From NCBI RefSeq assembly GCF_003343245.1, contig NZ_CP024901.1:3038001-3102000 (forward strand): DNA of 64,000 nt, in the 5' to 3' direction. The translations under genes and the position numbers were made by a program. Under the pieces are notes generated by a model. That model worked only from the letters and a program-made list of their open reading frames with translations. It searched no databases and was not told the origin of the DNA. The DNA comes from Photorhabdus laumondii subsp. laumondii (lineage in GTDB: Bacteria > Pseudomonadota > Gammaproteobacteria > Enterobacterales > Enterobacteriaceae). Below, one piece after another: positions 29,183 to 36,827 of this stretch. Every line of letters starts with the position of its first letter. Position 1 is the stretch's first letter.

Positions 29183-29388
29183 TTAAGAAACAATTTTATC
29201 TATATATACCCTATGGATTTCAAGTTGCATCGCGACGACAAGGGAACGAATCCCCGGGAGCATAGATAACGATGTGACCGGGGTGAGTGAGTGCAGCCAA
29301 CAAAGAGGCAGCTTGAAAGATGACGGGTATATTCCATTTTCAACACGCCTTCCTTTCTTTATTAATAGCTTTATTAGCTGGTTAATTT
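29183..29388 (-). pseudogene. Decayed 3' fragment of a DUF262 gene, interrupted by ERIC
   Basis: With the ERIC insert removed, the minus strand reads KLTS, stop codons, RKEG...MEYIDKIVS-stop. This aligns with the C terminus of the intact DUF262 protein encoded at 31131-32213 (KLAAS...KKER...VYIDKIVS). Several in-frame stops are present. The ERIC element lies inside the YIDK codons. Confidence 0.75.
29205..29331. repeat. ERIC-type repeat, copy 10
   Basis: Full-length copy. The paralogous unit at 30012-30020 shows the corresponding uninterrupted target, giving a net insertion of 125 bp at a TATATA site. Confidence 0.92.
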
Positions 29389-29495
29389 AATTCGAAGGTA
29401 TTACATGACAATAATAAATATTTTCAAGATCTTGCATCTTATATGAATAAAAGTATACTGCCTCCGGGTGCTTGAGACTTTCTGTCTTAAGCATT

Positions 29496-29615
29496 ATGTT
29501 TCAGGCAGAAAGAGAAAAGCCCCATCCGACTATAAATCGAAATGAGGCTACCCCTATGCCTAGCAACGTAAGGCTAGCCTCTTACCTGATAAAAAGCAAG
29601 GAGAGAAGGCTATGA
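29496..29615 (+). CDS. mok-type leader frame, copy 1
   Basis: A 39-codon frame starting MFQAEREKPHPTINRN. Its TGA overlaps the hok ATG (ATGA at 29612-29615). In hok/sok systems, translation of mok is needed for hok translation and is the target of the antisense RNA. Here mok and hok are in different frames, unlike copy 2, because of a one-base difference near 29565. Confidence 0.55.
   Translation: MFQAEREKPHPTINRNEATPMPSNVRLASYLIKSKERRL
29506..29572 (-). ncRNA. Putative Sok-type antisense RNA, copy 1
   Basis: On the minus strand a hairpin (AGCCTCAT/ATGGGGCT, one mismatch, 29518-29549) followed by TTTTCTCTTTC could terminate an RNA of about 65 nt complementary to the mok start region, as Sok RNAs are. 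Ends are approximate. The promoter is only weakly supported (TTGCTT, 17 bp, TAGCCT). Confidence 0.4.
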
Positions 29616-29770
29616 AGCCGCAAAAAATCGCAATATTTAGTTTGATCATTATTTGTGTGACATTACTCATATTCACGTGGATAACAAGGGGTTCAATCTG
29701 TAAACTCCATATCAAACGAGGTAATACAGAGGTTGCGGCAATCATGGCTTACGAATCCAGCGACAGGTAA
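29612..29770 (+). CDS. Hok/Gef-family type I toxin, copy 1
   Basis: A 52-residue membrane toxin: MKPQKIAIFSLIIICVT, a single TM helix, then the TRGSICKLHIKRGNTEVA domain and the conserved AYES C-terminal motif. The Cys and TEVAxxxAYE pattern is diagnostic of Hok/Gef. Hok depolarises the inner membrane when its unstable antisense RNA is lost. GGAGAGAAGG precedes the ATG. The protein is identical to copy 2. It is followed by a strong terminator at 29781. Confidence 0.9.
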   Translation: MKPQKIAIFSLIIICVTLLIFTWITRGSICKLHIKRGNTEVAAIMAYESSDR

Positions 29771-29780
29771 GGCAACCTTA

Positions 29781-29809
29781 GGCGGGAGGTTTTTACTCCC
29801 GCCCTTTTA
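29781..29809 (+). terminator. hok copy 1 terminator
   Basis: A GGCGGGAG/CTCCCGCC stem with a 7-nt loop, then CTTTTAG. In hok mRNAs the 3' end also folds back on the leader. Confidence 0.85.
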
Positions 29810-29993
29810 GATGTTGTTATGACTTGGTTCTCAGGCACCCTTCATATTTAAGCGGAATTAAGCATAAATTAAAGCTACTGAAACTCTGGCATTCTTGGAT
29901 TCACATAATAAGTGCAACATCGTTAACCGGAGATGTAAAATAGAGGTTGTTATTATATATTTTCTATTTAATCAACTCAATTAATCAAACGCA

Positions 29994-30074
29994 TTAAGAA
30001 ACCATTTTATCTATATATTCCATCATCAACATTCTTTCCTTTCTTTATTAATAGCTATACTGGCTGGTTAATTT
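29994..30074 (-). pseudogene. Decayed 3' fragment of a DUF262 gene, copy 2
   Basis: 27 codons read KLTSQYSY, two stops, RKERMLMMEYIDKMVS, stop. An ungapped alignment with the intact DUF262 C terminus (KLAASEAV-ND-KKERQLRAVYIDKIVS) gives 13 identities in 26 positions. Confidence 0.75.
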
Positions 30075-30199
30075 AATTAGAAGGTATTACGTGACTATAA
30101 TAAATATTTTCAATATCTTGCATCTTAGATGAATAAAAGTATACTGCCTCCGGGTGCTTGAGACTTTCTGTCTTGAGCATTATGTTCTAAGCAAGAATT

Positions 30200-30475
30200 A
30201 TGTTTCAAGCAGAAAGAGAAAAGCCCCATCCGACTATAAATCGAAATGAGGCTACTCCTATGTATCAGCAACATAAGGCTAGCCTCTTACCTGACAAAAA
30301 GCAAGGAGAGAAGGCTATGAAGCCGCAAAAAATCGCAATATTTAGTTTGATCATTATTTGTGTGACATTACTCATATTCACGTGGATAACAAGGGGTTCA
30401 ATCTGTAAACTCCATATCAAACGAGGTAATACAGAGGTTGCGGCAATCATGGCTTACGAATCCAGCGACAGGTAA
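30200..30475 (+). CDS. mok-hok fused frame, copy 2
   Basis: A 91-codon frame beginning MFQAEREKPHPTINRN that runs in frame through the Hok coding region, as MokC does with HokC in E. coli. Compared with copy 1, one extra base after the second ATG region keeps the frame open, and an ~18-bp insertion precedes its ATG. Confidence 0.5.
   Translation: MFQAEREKPHPTINRNEATPMYQQHKASLLPDKKQGEKAMKPQKIAIFSLIIICVTLLIFTWITRGSICKLHIKRGNTEVAAIMAYESSDR
30210..30277 (-). ncRNA. Putative Sok-type antisense RNA, copy 2
   Basis: The same antisense hairpin and U-rich tail as in copy 1, over the mok start. Ends are approximate. Confidence 0.35.
30317..30475 (+). CDS. Hok/Gef-family type I toxin, copy 2
   Basis: The 52-residue product is identical to copy 1 (TM helix, central Cys, TEVA...AYES). 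The same ribosome-binding site and terminator are present. Presence in duplicate within 700 bp suggests recent tandem duplication. Confidence 0.9.
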   Translation: MKPQKIAIFSLIIICVTLLIFTWITRGSICKLHIKRGNTEVAAIMAYESSDR

Positions 30476-30485
30476 GGCAACCTTA

Positions 30486-30514
30486 GGCGGGAGGTTTTTA
30501 CTCCCGCCCTTTTA
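30486..30514 (+). terminator. hok copy 2 terminator
   Basis: The same GGCGGGAG/CTCCCGCC hairpin and T-run as copy 1. Confidence 0.85.
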
Positions 30515-30605
30515 GATGTTGTTATGACTTGGTTCTCAGGCACCCTTCATATTTAATCGGAATTAAACATAATTACAGTCACTGAAACTTTAGCATTAAT
30601 TGATA

Positions 30606-30732
30606 TATACCCAATGGATTTCAAGATGCATCGCGACGGCAAAGGAGCGAATCCCCTGGAGCATCGATAACGATGTGACCGGGGTGAGTGAGCGCAGCCA
30701 ACAAAGAGGCAACTTGAAGGATAACGGGTATA
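30606..30732. repeat. ERIC-type repeat, copy 11
   Basis: Full-length 127-bp copy just after the right 0.68-kb unit. Confidence 0.9.
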
Positions 30733-30934
30733 TCAGCATTTATAGATTTTAGTAAGAATTTTCAATTAGATCTTTCCCTATTACAGTATTAATTCTTTTA
30801 AGATAATTCACCATTTCTATTCATCAGACATATACAATCAAACAACCCATAATATTATAAAAACACCCACAAGCTCCATAAATATACTTCTTAAAGGTTA
30901 TCATAACTCAATTCAATTACCGCAAAAGGTAACT
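30733..30934. other. AT-rich spacer, nothing recognised
   Basis: 200 bp between ERIC copy 11 and the right 78-bp repeat. There is no frame with a start signal and no hairpin of note. Confidence 0.5.
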
Positions 30935-31012
30935 TTTATCTATAAATTATTAGTTTGATCAATTGTGCTATATTTTACTTATTAGCGTAAAATAAAAGCA
31001 CAAAAAGTTCAT
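30935..31012. repeat. 78-bp direct repeat, right copy
   Basis: Identical to 28921-28998. It lies downstream of the intact DUF262 gene, beyond its terminator. Confidence 0.85.
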
Positions 31013-31037
31013 AAAGAGGCATGATTTAAGATAGGGT

Positions 31038-31070
31038 TTAAAATATACCGGAGAATAATTTATCCTCCGG
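31038..31070 (-). terminator. DUF262 operon terminator
   Basis: A CCGGAG/CTCCGG stem (31048-31053 with 31065-31070), followed on the minus strand by TATATTTT. The equivalent place near the left 78-bp repeat has a different stem (GGGAAA/TTTCCC) that also pairs, so the structure is maintained. Confidence 0.7.
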
Positions 31071-31130
31071 ATTAAAATAACAATCAGCCAAATAATAATT
31101 AGGAAGCCTTGCCGCTTTAAAAAAAATAGT

Positions 31131-32213
31131 TCAAAGCTGACAGCTAACACATTCAGAAACTATTTTATCTATATATACAGCCCTTAACTGTCTTTCTTTT
31201 TTATCATTAACAGCCTCACTAGCCGCCAATTTATAATCATCAGGAAGATGATCTGAAAAATAATTCAGTTTTTCCTTAAGTAAGGATATATTTATAATAT
31301 TTTTATTTCTAACATTACTTACAATAGACAAGAATAAAGTAAAAAAATTAGCTTTATTCAACCAATAGGATTTACTAGTAAATTTCATTTTTAATATAAT
31401 ATAAGCTGTTTTTTCAAAATTATCAATAAGCTCGTCTTTTTCTTCAAACACATAAGAATAACTATTCAAATAATCATATGTTTTTTCATTCCTATGAAAA
31501 AATGAATATAAATACGTTGACATAATATTCAATATATGAATTAAATGTACTTTTCTAATAAAATCGCTTGATGTATAAATACCTTTCTCTAAAATTAATT
31601 TTCTAAAATTATTAACTTCCTTAGTTTTTGCCCAAGAATAGAATTCTACAGGAATATTTGGATCTTCTTTGAACATAGCTTCCCCATCTTCTATCCAAGA
31701 TATATCGATCTGATCAGTCAATAATTTCGCAACAAGCATATAATCTGATGTAGAATATTGAGATGCTAATTTTTCTATATTTGTCAAAGAATTTGATGTT
31801 CTATTAATTCTCTGAAATATATCATTAACCTTAGGATCGTCATTTTCAAGATCAAGCTCAATGACTGCTATCTCATACTTTAGAAAATTAGCCTTCTCAT
31901 CACCATCTAATTCATTAAAATATTTATTCCTAACAGGAAACTTATCATCAATAAATTCCATTATCGCATTTGTTCTTTGCTGTCCATCAACAATACAAGA
32001 AACTGTTATCATTCTATCCACATCAATTTTCCCTTTCGATATAAATATCTGAGGGAAAGGATAACCAGACAATATTGTATCAATAAAATCTACTTTATGT
32101 TTTTCTCGCCAAACCAAATTTCTTTGAAAATATGCGTCAGGTATTAATTTTTTACTACGAATATCATTCACTAAATTTAGTAAAGAAACTGAGCGAACTC
32201 TATAATCTATCAT
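31131..32213 (-). CDS. DUF262 (ParB/GmrS-like) domain protein
   Basis: A 360-residue cytosolic protein. The N-terminal DUF262 domain is clear: AYFQRNLVWREKHKVDFIDTILSGYPFPQIFI (residues 28-58), catalytic-type motif DGQQR (76-80) and FQRIN near 130. DUF262 is the NTP-hydrolysing domain of GmrSD-type modification-dependent restriction enzymes and several other phage-defence proteins. Here no C-terminal DUF1524 HNH nuclease motif is seen; the C-terminal ~200 residues are helical and unrecognised. Its ATG overlaps the stop of the upstream nucleotidyltransferase gene (ATGA), so the two are co-translated. Strongly AT-rich, it looks horizontally acquired. A defence role is inferred from family and context only. 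Confidence 0.8.
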   Translation of the reverse strand: MIDYRVRSVSLLNLVNDIRSKKLIPDAYFQRNLVWREKHKVDFIDTILSGYPFPQIFISKGKIDVDRMITVSCIVDGQQRTNAIMEFIDDKFPVRNKYFNELDGDEKANFLKYEIAVIELDLENDDPKVNDIFQRINRTSNSLTNIEKLASQYSTSDYMLVAKLLTDQIDISWIEDGEAMFKEDPNIPVEFYSWAKTKEVNNFRKLILEKGIYTSSDFIRKVHLIHILNIMSTYLYSFFHRNEKTYDYLNSYSYVFEEKDELIDNFEKTAYIILKMKFTSKSYWLNKANFFTLFLSIVSNVRNKNIINISLLKEKLNYFSDHLPDDYKLAASEAVNDKKERQLRAVYIDKIVSECVSCQL

Positions 32214-32818
32214 ATTACCCCCTCTCTATATTTTTCAATTATATCAGATTGTTTAATTTCAAAAAAGCATTGTGATTGATATATACCAGCATTTATAGAT
32301 TTAAATAAGCATCTATAACTTTGAGACAACTTGTTAAAAAATGAGAACCAATCTTCTTTTTCAGGGCAATACGGCATTAAATCCGGCCTAAATATTCCTT
32401 TAGAAATACAATTTTTATATTGTGCAAATTTACTTCTATTATTCTCTCTATCTTGAGGAAAGTCTCTTATATCTTGAAATCCTTTTGTTTTATAAAAAAC
32501 AATTTCCGAGTACCTAATAAATAACTCATTACTAATAATCGCAATATCTAAATCAGAATCTCCTGGAGAGAACGTAGAAGATTTATATATGCTTTGACCA
32601 ATTTTTGCAGATCCAACAACATGTATTGACGAAAATGGTATGCAAAATTTAGAGCTAATCTGATTAAATATTTCATATTGTAGCTCTTCATTATTATGAA
32701 AAACATGTGTTGGATAGCATAAATATATTTTCCTCACTATTTCATGATGTGGAATATTATTATCTATACCAACATCAATCCCCCTCATATAATCTGCCAT
32801 TTCTGTTCCAGTTAACAT
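32210..32818 (-). CDS. Nucleotidyltransferase-fold protein, partner of DUF262 protein
   Basis: A 202-residue protein with a Pol-beta-type nucleotidyltransferase signature: VVGSAKIGQS (Gly69-Ser70) followed by GDSDLDIAI with Asp87/Asp89/Asp91. Such proteins transfer NMP to a protein, RNA or small molecule. No helical substrate domain of aminoglycoside type is recognised, and it is short compared with CBASS cyclases. The start is ATG 32818, without a clear Shine-Dalgarno; ATG 32800 has GGAA upstream and is an alternative. It is the first gene of a two-gene operon with the DUF262 gene, inserted between sufA and menI. The function is unknown; toxin-antitoxin or anti-phage activity is plausible. 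Confidence 0.7.
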   Translation of the reverse strand: MLTGTEMADYMRGIDVGIDNNIPHHEIVRKIYLCYPTHVFHNNEELQYEIFNQISSKFCIPFSSIHVVGSAKIGQSIYKSSTFSPGDSDLDIAIISNELFIRYSEIVFYKTKGFQDIRDFPQDRENNRSKFAQYKNCISKGIFRPDLMPYCPEKEDWFSFFNKLSQSYRCLFKSINAGIYQSQCFFEIKQSDIIEKYREGVI

Positions 32819-32998
32819 TTAATTTTATAAGATATATGAAAACACAATTTGTACAAATAATAATATTATAAAAACATCAATAATATCTATAAAAAATCTA
32901 TTTCTTGGAGGATTATCACAATTAAATTTAATACGTAAATAAATAACCATTTCACTTAATAAGTAGGTTATTTTTCTATTAAATAACCTACCTTCATT

Positions 32999-33415
32999 TT
33001 ATCCAGGCAAAACTGATGTGGTTAACCGAGAGGTACAGCACAAATGTTGCCGCTCATCAAAAATATCAATTCGCCACACCTGGTGATTGCGGCCAATATG
33101 AAGAGGTTTACATACGCCTTTCACTTCACCACTACGAACCGACCGAATATGGTTAGCATTGATTTCCAGCCCAACAACTTTTTTCTCACCTTCGGAACAG
33201 AGATACCCAGCTAAAGAACCGAGTGATTCTGCCAGCACAACAGATGCCCCGCCATGCAATAAACCAAATGGTTGACGCGTGCGATAATCAACCGGCATTG
33301 TGCCTTCGATATAGTCATCACCGATATGCGTGATTTTTATGCCCAGATGGCCCATCATACATTGGCTATTTACTTGATTCAGGCTATCCAGTCCAATATC
33401 ACGTTTCCAAATCAT
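32999..33415 (-). CDS. menI: 1,4-dihydroxy-2-naphthoyl-CoA hydrolase MenI (YdiI)
   Basis: Hotdog-fold thioesterase releasing DHNA in menaquinone synthesis; it also hydrolyses other aroyl-CoAs. The product is 138 residues, with catalytic Glu in GLLHGGASVVLAESLGSLA and conserved GLEINANHIRSVRSG. Its start overlaps the ydiJ stop (ATGA), as expected for the conserved ydiJ-ydiI pair. Confidence 0.94.
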   Translation of the reverse strand: MIWKRDIGLDSLNQVNSQCMMGHLGIKITHIGDDYIEGTMPVDYRTRQPFGLLHGGASVVLAESLGSLAGYLCSEGEKKVVGLEINANHIRSVRSGEVKGVCKPLHIGRNHQVWRIDIFDERQHLCCTSRLTTSVLPG

Positions 33416-36400
33416 GGGATTATCTCCAATAAAGCTTGCAACGGATGCTTAAGTACTTGCCCTTCTATCCGCTTAACCTGACTTCGGCAGGAATAACCGG
33501 AGCTTAAACAACGCTCCAATGGTAATTTCTGCAAGGCAGGTTGCCAGGATAACTTATAGATACCAATAGAGTGTTCTATGTTTTTGTTTTCATGACCATA
33601 GGTTCCGGCCATGCCACAGCAGCCTACACTGATATTATCCAGCTTGCTACCCAACCGATGGAAAATTTTTCCCCATTGTTGACTACTGCCCGGTAGCATA
33701 GTCACTTCGGTACAATGTCCAAATAGATACCATTTATCACCGGATTTTTCTTCATGGTCACTTTTCTCCGGTAAGGTATTAATCAACCATTCATGAACAA
33801 GCTGAACCTCAAACTTTCCACGCTGTTCTCCCAAAATTTCTTTATATTCGTCCCGGTAGCACAGCACCAGCGCTGGATCAACACCCACCATTGGAATACC
33901 CAACTCCGCAACCCGGTTCAGAAAGTCTGACGTCTTTTTGGCCGTTTTAGTAAAACGGGATAAGAAGCCTTTGATATGTTGTGCTTTACCGTTTGGAGAA
34001 AATGGCAGCAATACGGGTTTATATCCCAATTTTTCTACCAAATAGGCAAAATCAGCCACAACTTTAGCATCGTAATAGCTCGTGAACGGGTCCTGAACAA
34101 TCAACACATGTTCGTCACGATGAGCCTGTTCCATTTTTTCAAGCTGTTCCAGTGTGGTCGAAAGTGCATAATGACCCGCCAGTTGTTGGGGCAGCGTCGG
34201 GCTGGATAACAAGGGTAAATCCACCATGCCGATAGTCCGGCGACTCAATTCTTGTATCCACGGTTGTTTCAGGAAGAAATTGAAGACCCGAGGGACCTTA
34301 GCCATTAATGGTGTACTGCTTTCCGCACTCGCCACAATATGATCACGTAAAGGGCGAAAATAGCGGCCATGATATAACTCAAGAAAACGTGCACGAAATG
34401 ACGGAACATCAATTTTAATCGGGCACTGCGTTGAGCAAGCTTTGCATGCCAGACAACCCGACATTGCCTCTTTCACTTCGTGAGAAAAGTCATACTCCCC
34501 ACGCCATGCCTGCCAACTATTGTGAGTCTTCTCAATCAACCCACGCAAACTTGGTCGTTTTTGTTCTAATCCCTGTTTCAGTAACGTCGGATCTACCCCC
34601 TGTTCAGTTAAAAGACGCAGCCATTCACGCACCAGTGTCGCGCGTCCTTTCGGTGAATGGATACGTTGCTGACTCACTTTCATTGATGGACACATCGGGC
34701 TTTTTACATCGAAATTAAAACAGAGCCCATTCCCATTACACTCCATAGCACCACGGAATGTATTCCTGACATTTATCGGAATTGTCCGATCATACGTTCC
34801 TCGCTTAACAGCATCGACTTTCATCATAGGGGCATCAACCCCCATCGGCGGACAAATTTTGCCCGGATTCAAACGGTTATCCGGGTCAAAGGCAGCCTTA
34901 ATTCGGCGTAATTCTTCATACAAGATGCTACCGAAAAATGCCGGGCTGTATTCAGCTCGAAATCCTTTACCATGCTCTCCCCACAACAAACCACCATAAC
35001 GTGCGGTGAGACTGACAATTTCATCAGAAATCTGTTTCATCAGTATCTCTTGCTGAGGATCACACATATCCAGCGCCGGCCGAACATGCAGCACCCCCGC
35101 ATCCACATGACCAAACATACCGTAATTAAGATGATGGCTATCCAATAGCTGCCGGAATTCCACAATATAATCAGCGAGATACTGTGGCGGTACACACGTA
35201 TCTTCTACAAAAGGAATGGGTTTCGCCGCACCTTTACTGTTACCCAACAAGCCAACTGCTTTCTTGCGCATTGCATAAATACGCTCAATATCAGCTAACT
35301 CTCGGCAAATTTGATAACCAATAATCCCAGCTTGATTGCCATCCATCAGTTCATCAAGGCGCTGGCAAAGTGTTTCTACTTGCCGGTCTATCAAAGGCTG
35401 ATCATCGCCACTGAATTCAACAATATTCAACCCCTGCATATCTTTGTTAGGAATATCCGTTATCAATTCCTTAACTGAGTGCCAGACGATATCCTCACGC
35501 GCCAAATTCAGCACTTTGGAATCCACGGTCTCAACCGATAATGCCTTTGCCTCCACCATAAAAGGAGCATTACGCAGTGCAGAATCAAATGAATCATATT
35601 TCACATTCACCAATCGCCTGACTTTTGGCAACGGGGTAATATCCAAAACCGCTTCGGTAATAAAAGCTAGCGTTCCTTCTGAACCAGTTAAGATACGACC
35701 TAAATCAAATTTCCGCATGTCATCACTGAACACATGGCGCAAATCATAACCGGTCAAAAAGCGATTAAGTTTGGGGAATTTTTCAACGATAAGTTCACGT
35801 TGTTCACGGCAGCGGCTAAGCACCGTGTTATAAATGCGACCGGTAACCGAATCCTCTTGCGCAATCGATTCCGCCTGGACTATATCCATAGCGCGGGTGT
35901 CAAGTAATTCCCCCCCTAATAGAACTGCCCGTAGGCTAAGAACATGATCAGAAGTTTTACCATAGACTAATGAACCCTGACCGGATGCGTCAGTATTAAT
36001 CATGCCGCCCAATGTTGCACGGTTACTGGTTGAAAGCTCCGGTGAAAAGAAATAACCATATGGACGCAAATATTGATTCAGTTGGTCTTTAATCACCCCC
36101 GCCTCAACTCTGACCCAACCTTGCGCCGGGTTAATCTCAAGAATGCGATTCATATAACGGGACATATCCACCACAATGCCGTCATTAAGCGCCTGGCCGT
36201 TTGTGCCTGTACCGCCACCGCGTGGCGTAAATGTCAAATTCTGATACTCTTTTTCACCTGCGACACGAGCCAGTAAAACCACATCTGCACTGGATCGAGG
36301 GAAAACGATAGCCTGTGGTAAGAGTTGATAGATACTGTTATCTGTCGCCATTGTCAGACGATCGGCATAACTACTGGCAACATCTCCGGTAAATCCTTGT

Positions 36401-36471
36401 TCCTTCAATGTATCCAAGAACTTCTGCGCCACCTCACTGACGTGCGGTGCTTGTGATATGCGTGGGATCAT
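33412..36471 (-). CDS. ydiJ: FAD/Fe-S oxidoreductase YdiJ (D-2-hydroxyglutarate dehydrogenase type)
   Basis: A 1,019-residue flavoprotein with an N-terminal FAD-binding type 4 domain (FTPRGGGTGTNGQALNDG), a FAD-oxidase C-terminal domain (GHVDAGVLHVRPALD), a ferredoxin-like cluster motif (CLACKACSTQCP) and a C-terminal CCG-type domain (GCCGMAGTYGHE). YdiJ homologues oxidise D-2-hydroxyglutarate to 2-oxoglutarate. ATG 36471 (MIPRIS) matches E. coli; the frame to 36504 is not conserved. It is co-transcribed with menI. Confidence 0.95.
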   Translation of the reverse strand: MIPRISQAPHVSEVAQKFLDTLKEQGFTGDVASSYADRLTMATDNSIYQLLPQAIVFPRSSADVVLLARVAGEKEYQNLTFTPRGGGTGTNGQALNDGIVVDMSRYMNRILEINPAQGWVRVEAGVIKDQLNQYLRPYGYFFSPELSTSNRATLGGMINTDASGQGSLVYGKTSDHVLSLRAVLLGGELLDTRAMDIVQAESIAQEDSVTGRIYNTVLSRCREQRELIVEKFPKLNRFLTGYDLRHVFSDDMRKFDLGRILTGSEGTLAFITEAVLDITPLPKVRRLVNVKYDSFDSALRNAPFMVEAKALSVETVDSKVLNLAREDIVWHSVKELITDIPNKDMQGLNIVEFSGDDQPLIDRQVETLCQRLDELMDGNQAGIIGYQICRELADIERIYAMRKKAVGLLGNSKGAAKPIPFVEDTCVPPQYLADYIVEFRQLLDSHHLNYGMFGHVDAGVLHVRPALDMCDPQQEILMKQISDEIVSLTARYGGLLWGEHGKGFRAEYSPAFFGSILYEELRRIKAAFDPDNRLNPGKICPPMGVDAPMMKVDAVKRGTYDRTIPINVRNTFRGAMECNGNGLCFNFDVKSPMCPSMKVSQQRIHSPKGRATLVREWLRLLTEQGVDPTLLKQGLEQKRPSLRGLIEKTHNSWQAWRGEYDFSHEVKEAMSGCLACKACSTQCPIKIDVPSFRARFLELYHGRYFRPLRDHIVASAESSTPLMAKVPRVFNFFLKQPWIQELSRRTIGMVDLPLLSSPTLPQQLAGHYALSTTLEQLEKMEQAHRDEHVLIVQDPFTSYYDAKVVADFAYLVEKLGYKPVLLPFSPNGKAQHIKGFLSRFTKTAKKTSDFLNRVAELGIPMVGVDPALVLCYRDEYKEILGEQRGKFEVQLVHEWLINTLPEKSDHEEKSGDKWYLFGHCTEVTMLPGSSQQWGKIFHRLGSKLDNISVGCCGMAGTYGHENKNIEHSIGIYKLSWQPALQKLPLERCLSSGYSCRSQVKRIEGQVLKHPLQALLEIIP

Positions 36472-36632
36472 TATCGTTTTGACCCTTTTAAAATGAGTGT
36501 CCACATTGCTCCATTTATACTATCTTTGAATCAATGCCTTAATCAGCCGTAACCATTTACTACCGTTAACTGATTTGTCTGATAAGGCAAGCGTTTACCT
36601 TATCATAATATTCACCTATTTTGAGTAACCTA

Positions 36633-36759
36633 TATACCCAATGGATTTCAAGATGCATCGCGACGGCAAGGGAGTGAATCCCCGGGAGCATAGCAAACGA
36701 TGTGACCGGGGTGAGCGAGTGCAGCCAACAAAGAGGCAACTTGAAAGATAACAGGTATA
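36633..36759. repeat. ERIC-type repeat, copy 12
   Basis: Full-length copy in the ydiJ/ydiK divergent interval, ending 68 bp before ydiK. The rest of this 356-bp interval holds only promoter-type AT-rich DNA. Confidence 0.9.
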
Positions 36760-36827
36760 GATAACATCCTATTTATTCATTATCTTTAGCACCTTAGCGC
36801 CACTAACTCCCTGAGAGAAATTAACTT

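Larger units (their letters stand above)
29086..29893. repeat. 0.68-kb direct repeat, left unit (contains ERIC)
   Basis: Aligns with 29916-30598 over its whole length once the ERIC copy at 29205-29331 is removed (about 681 versus 683 bp). The unit holds a decayed DUF262 3' fragment and a hok-type locus with terminator. Confidence 0.9.
29916..30598. repeat. 0.68-kb direct repeat, right unit (no ERIC)
   Basis: Second copy of the unit at 29086-29893. It carries the empty ERIC target, a decayed DUF262 tail and a hok-type locus in which the mok frame is fused to hok. Confidence 0.9.

Noticed and set aside
29560..29745. Antisense frames (61 codons) opposite both hok genes
   Set aside because: Mirror of a strongly constrained toxin gene. 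The antisense product of such loci is an RNA, not a protein.
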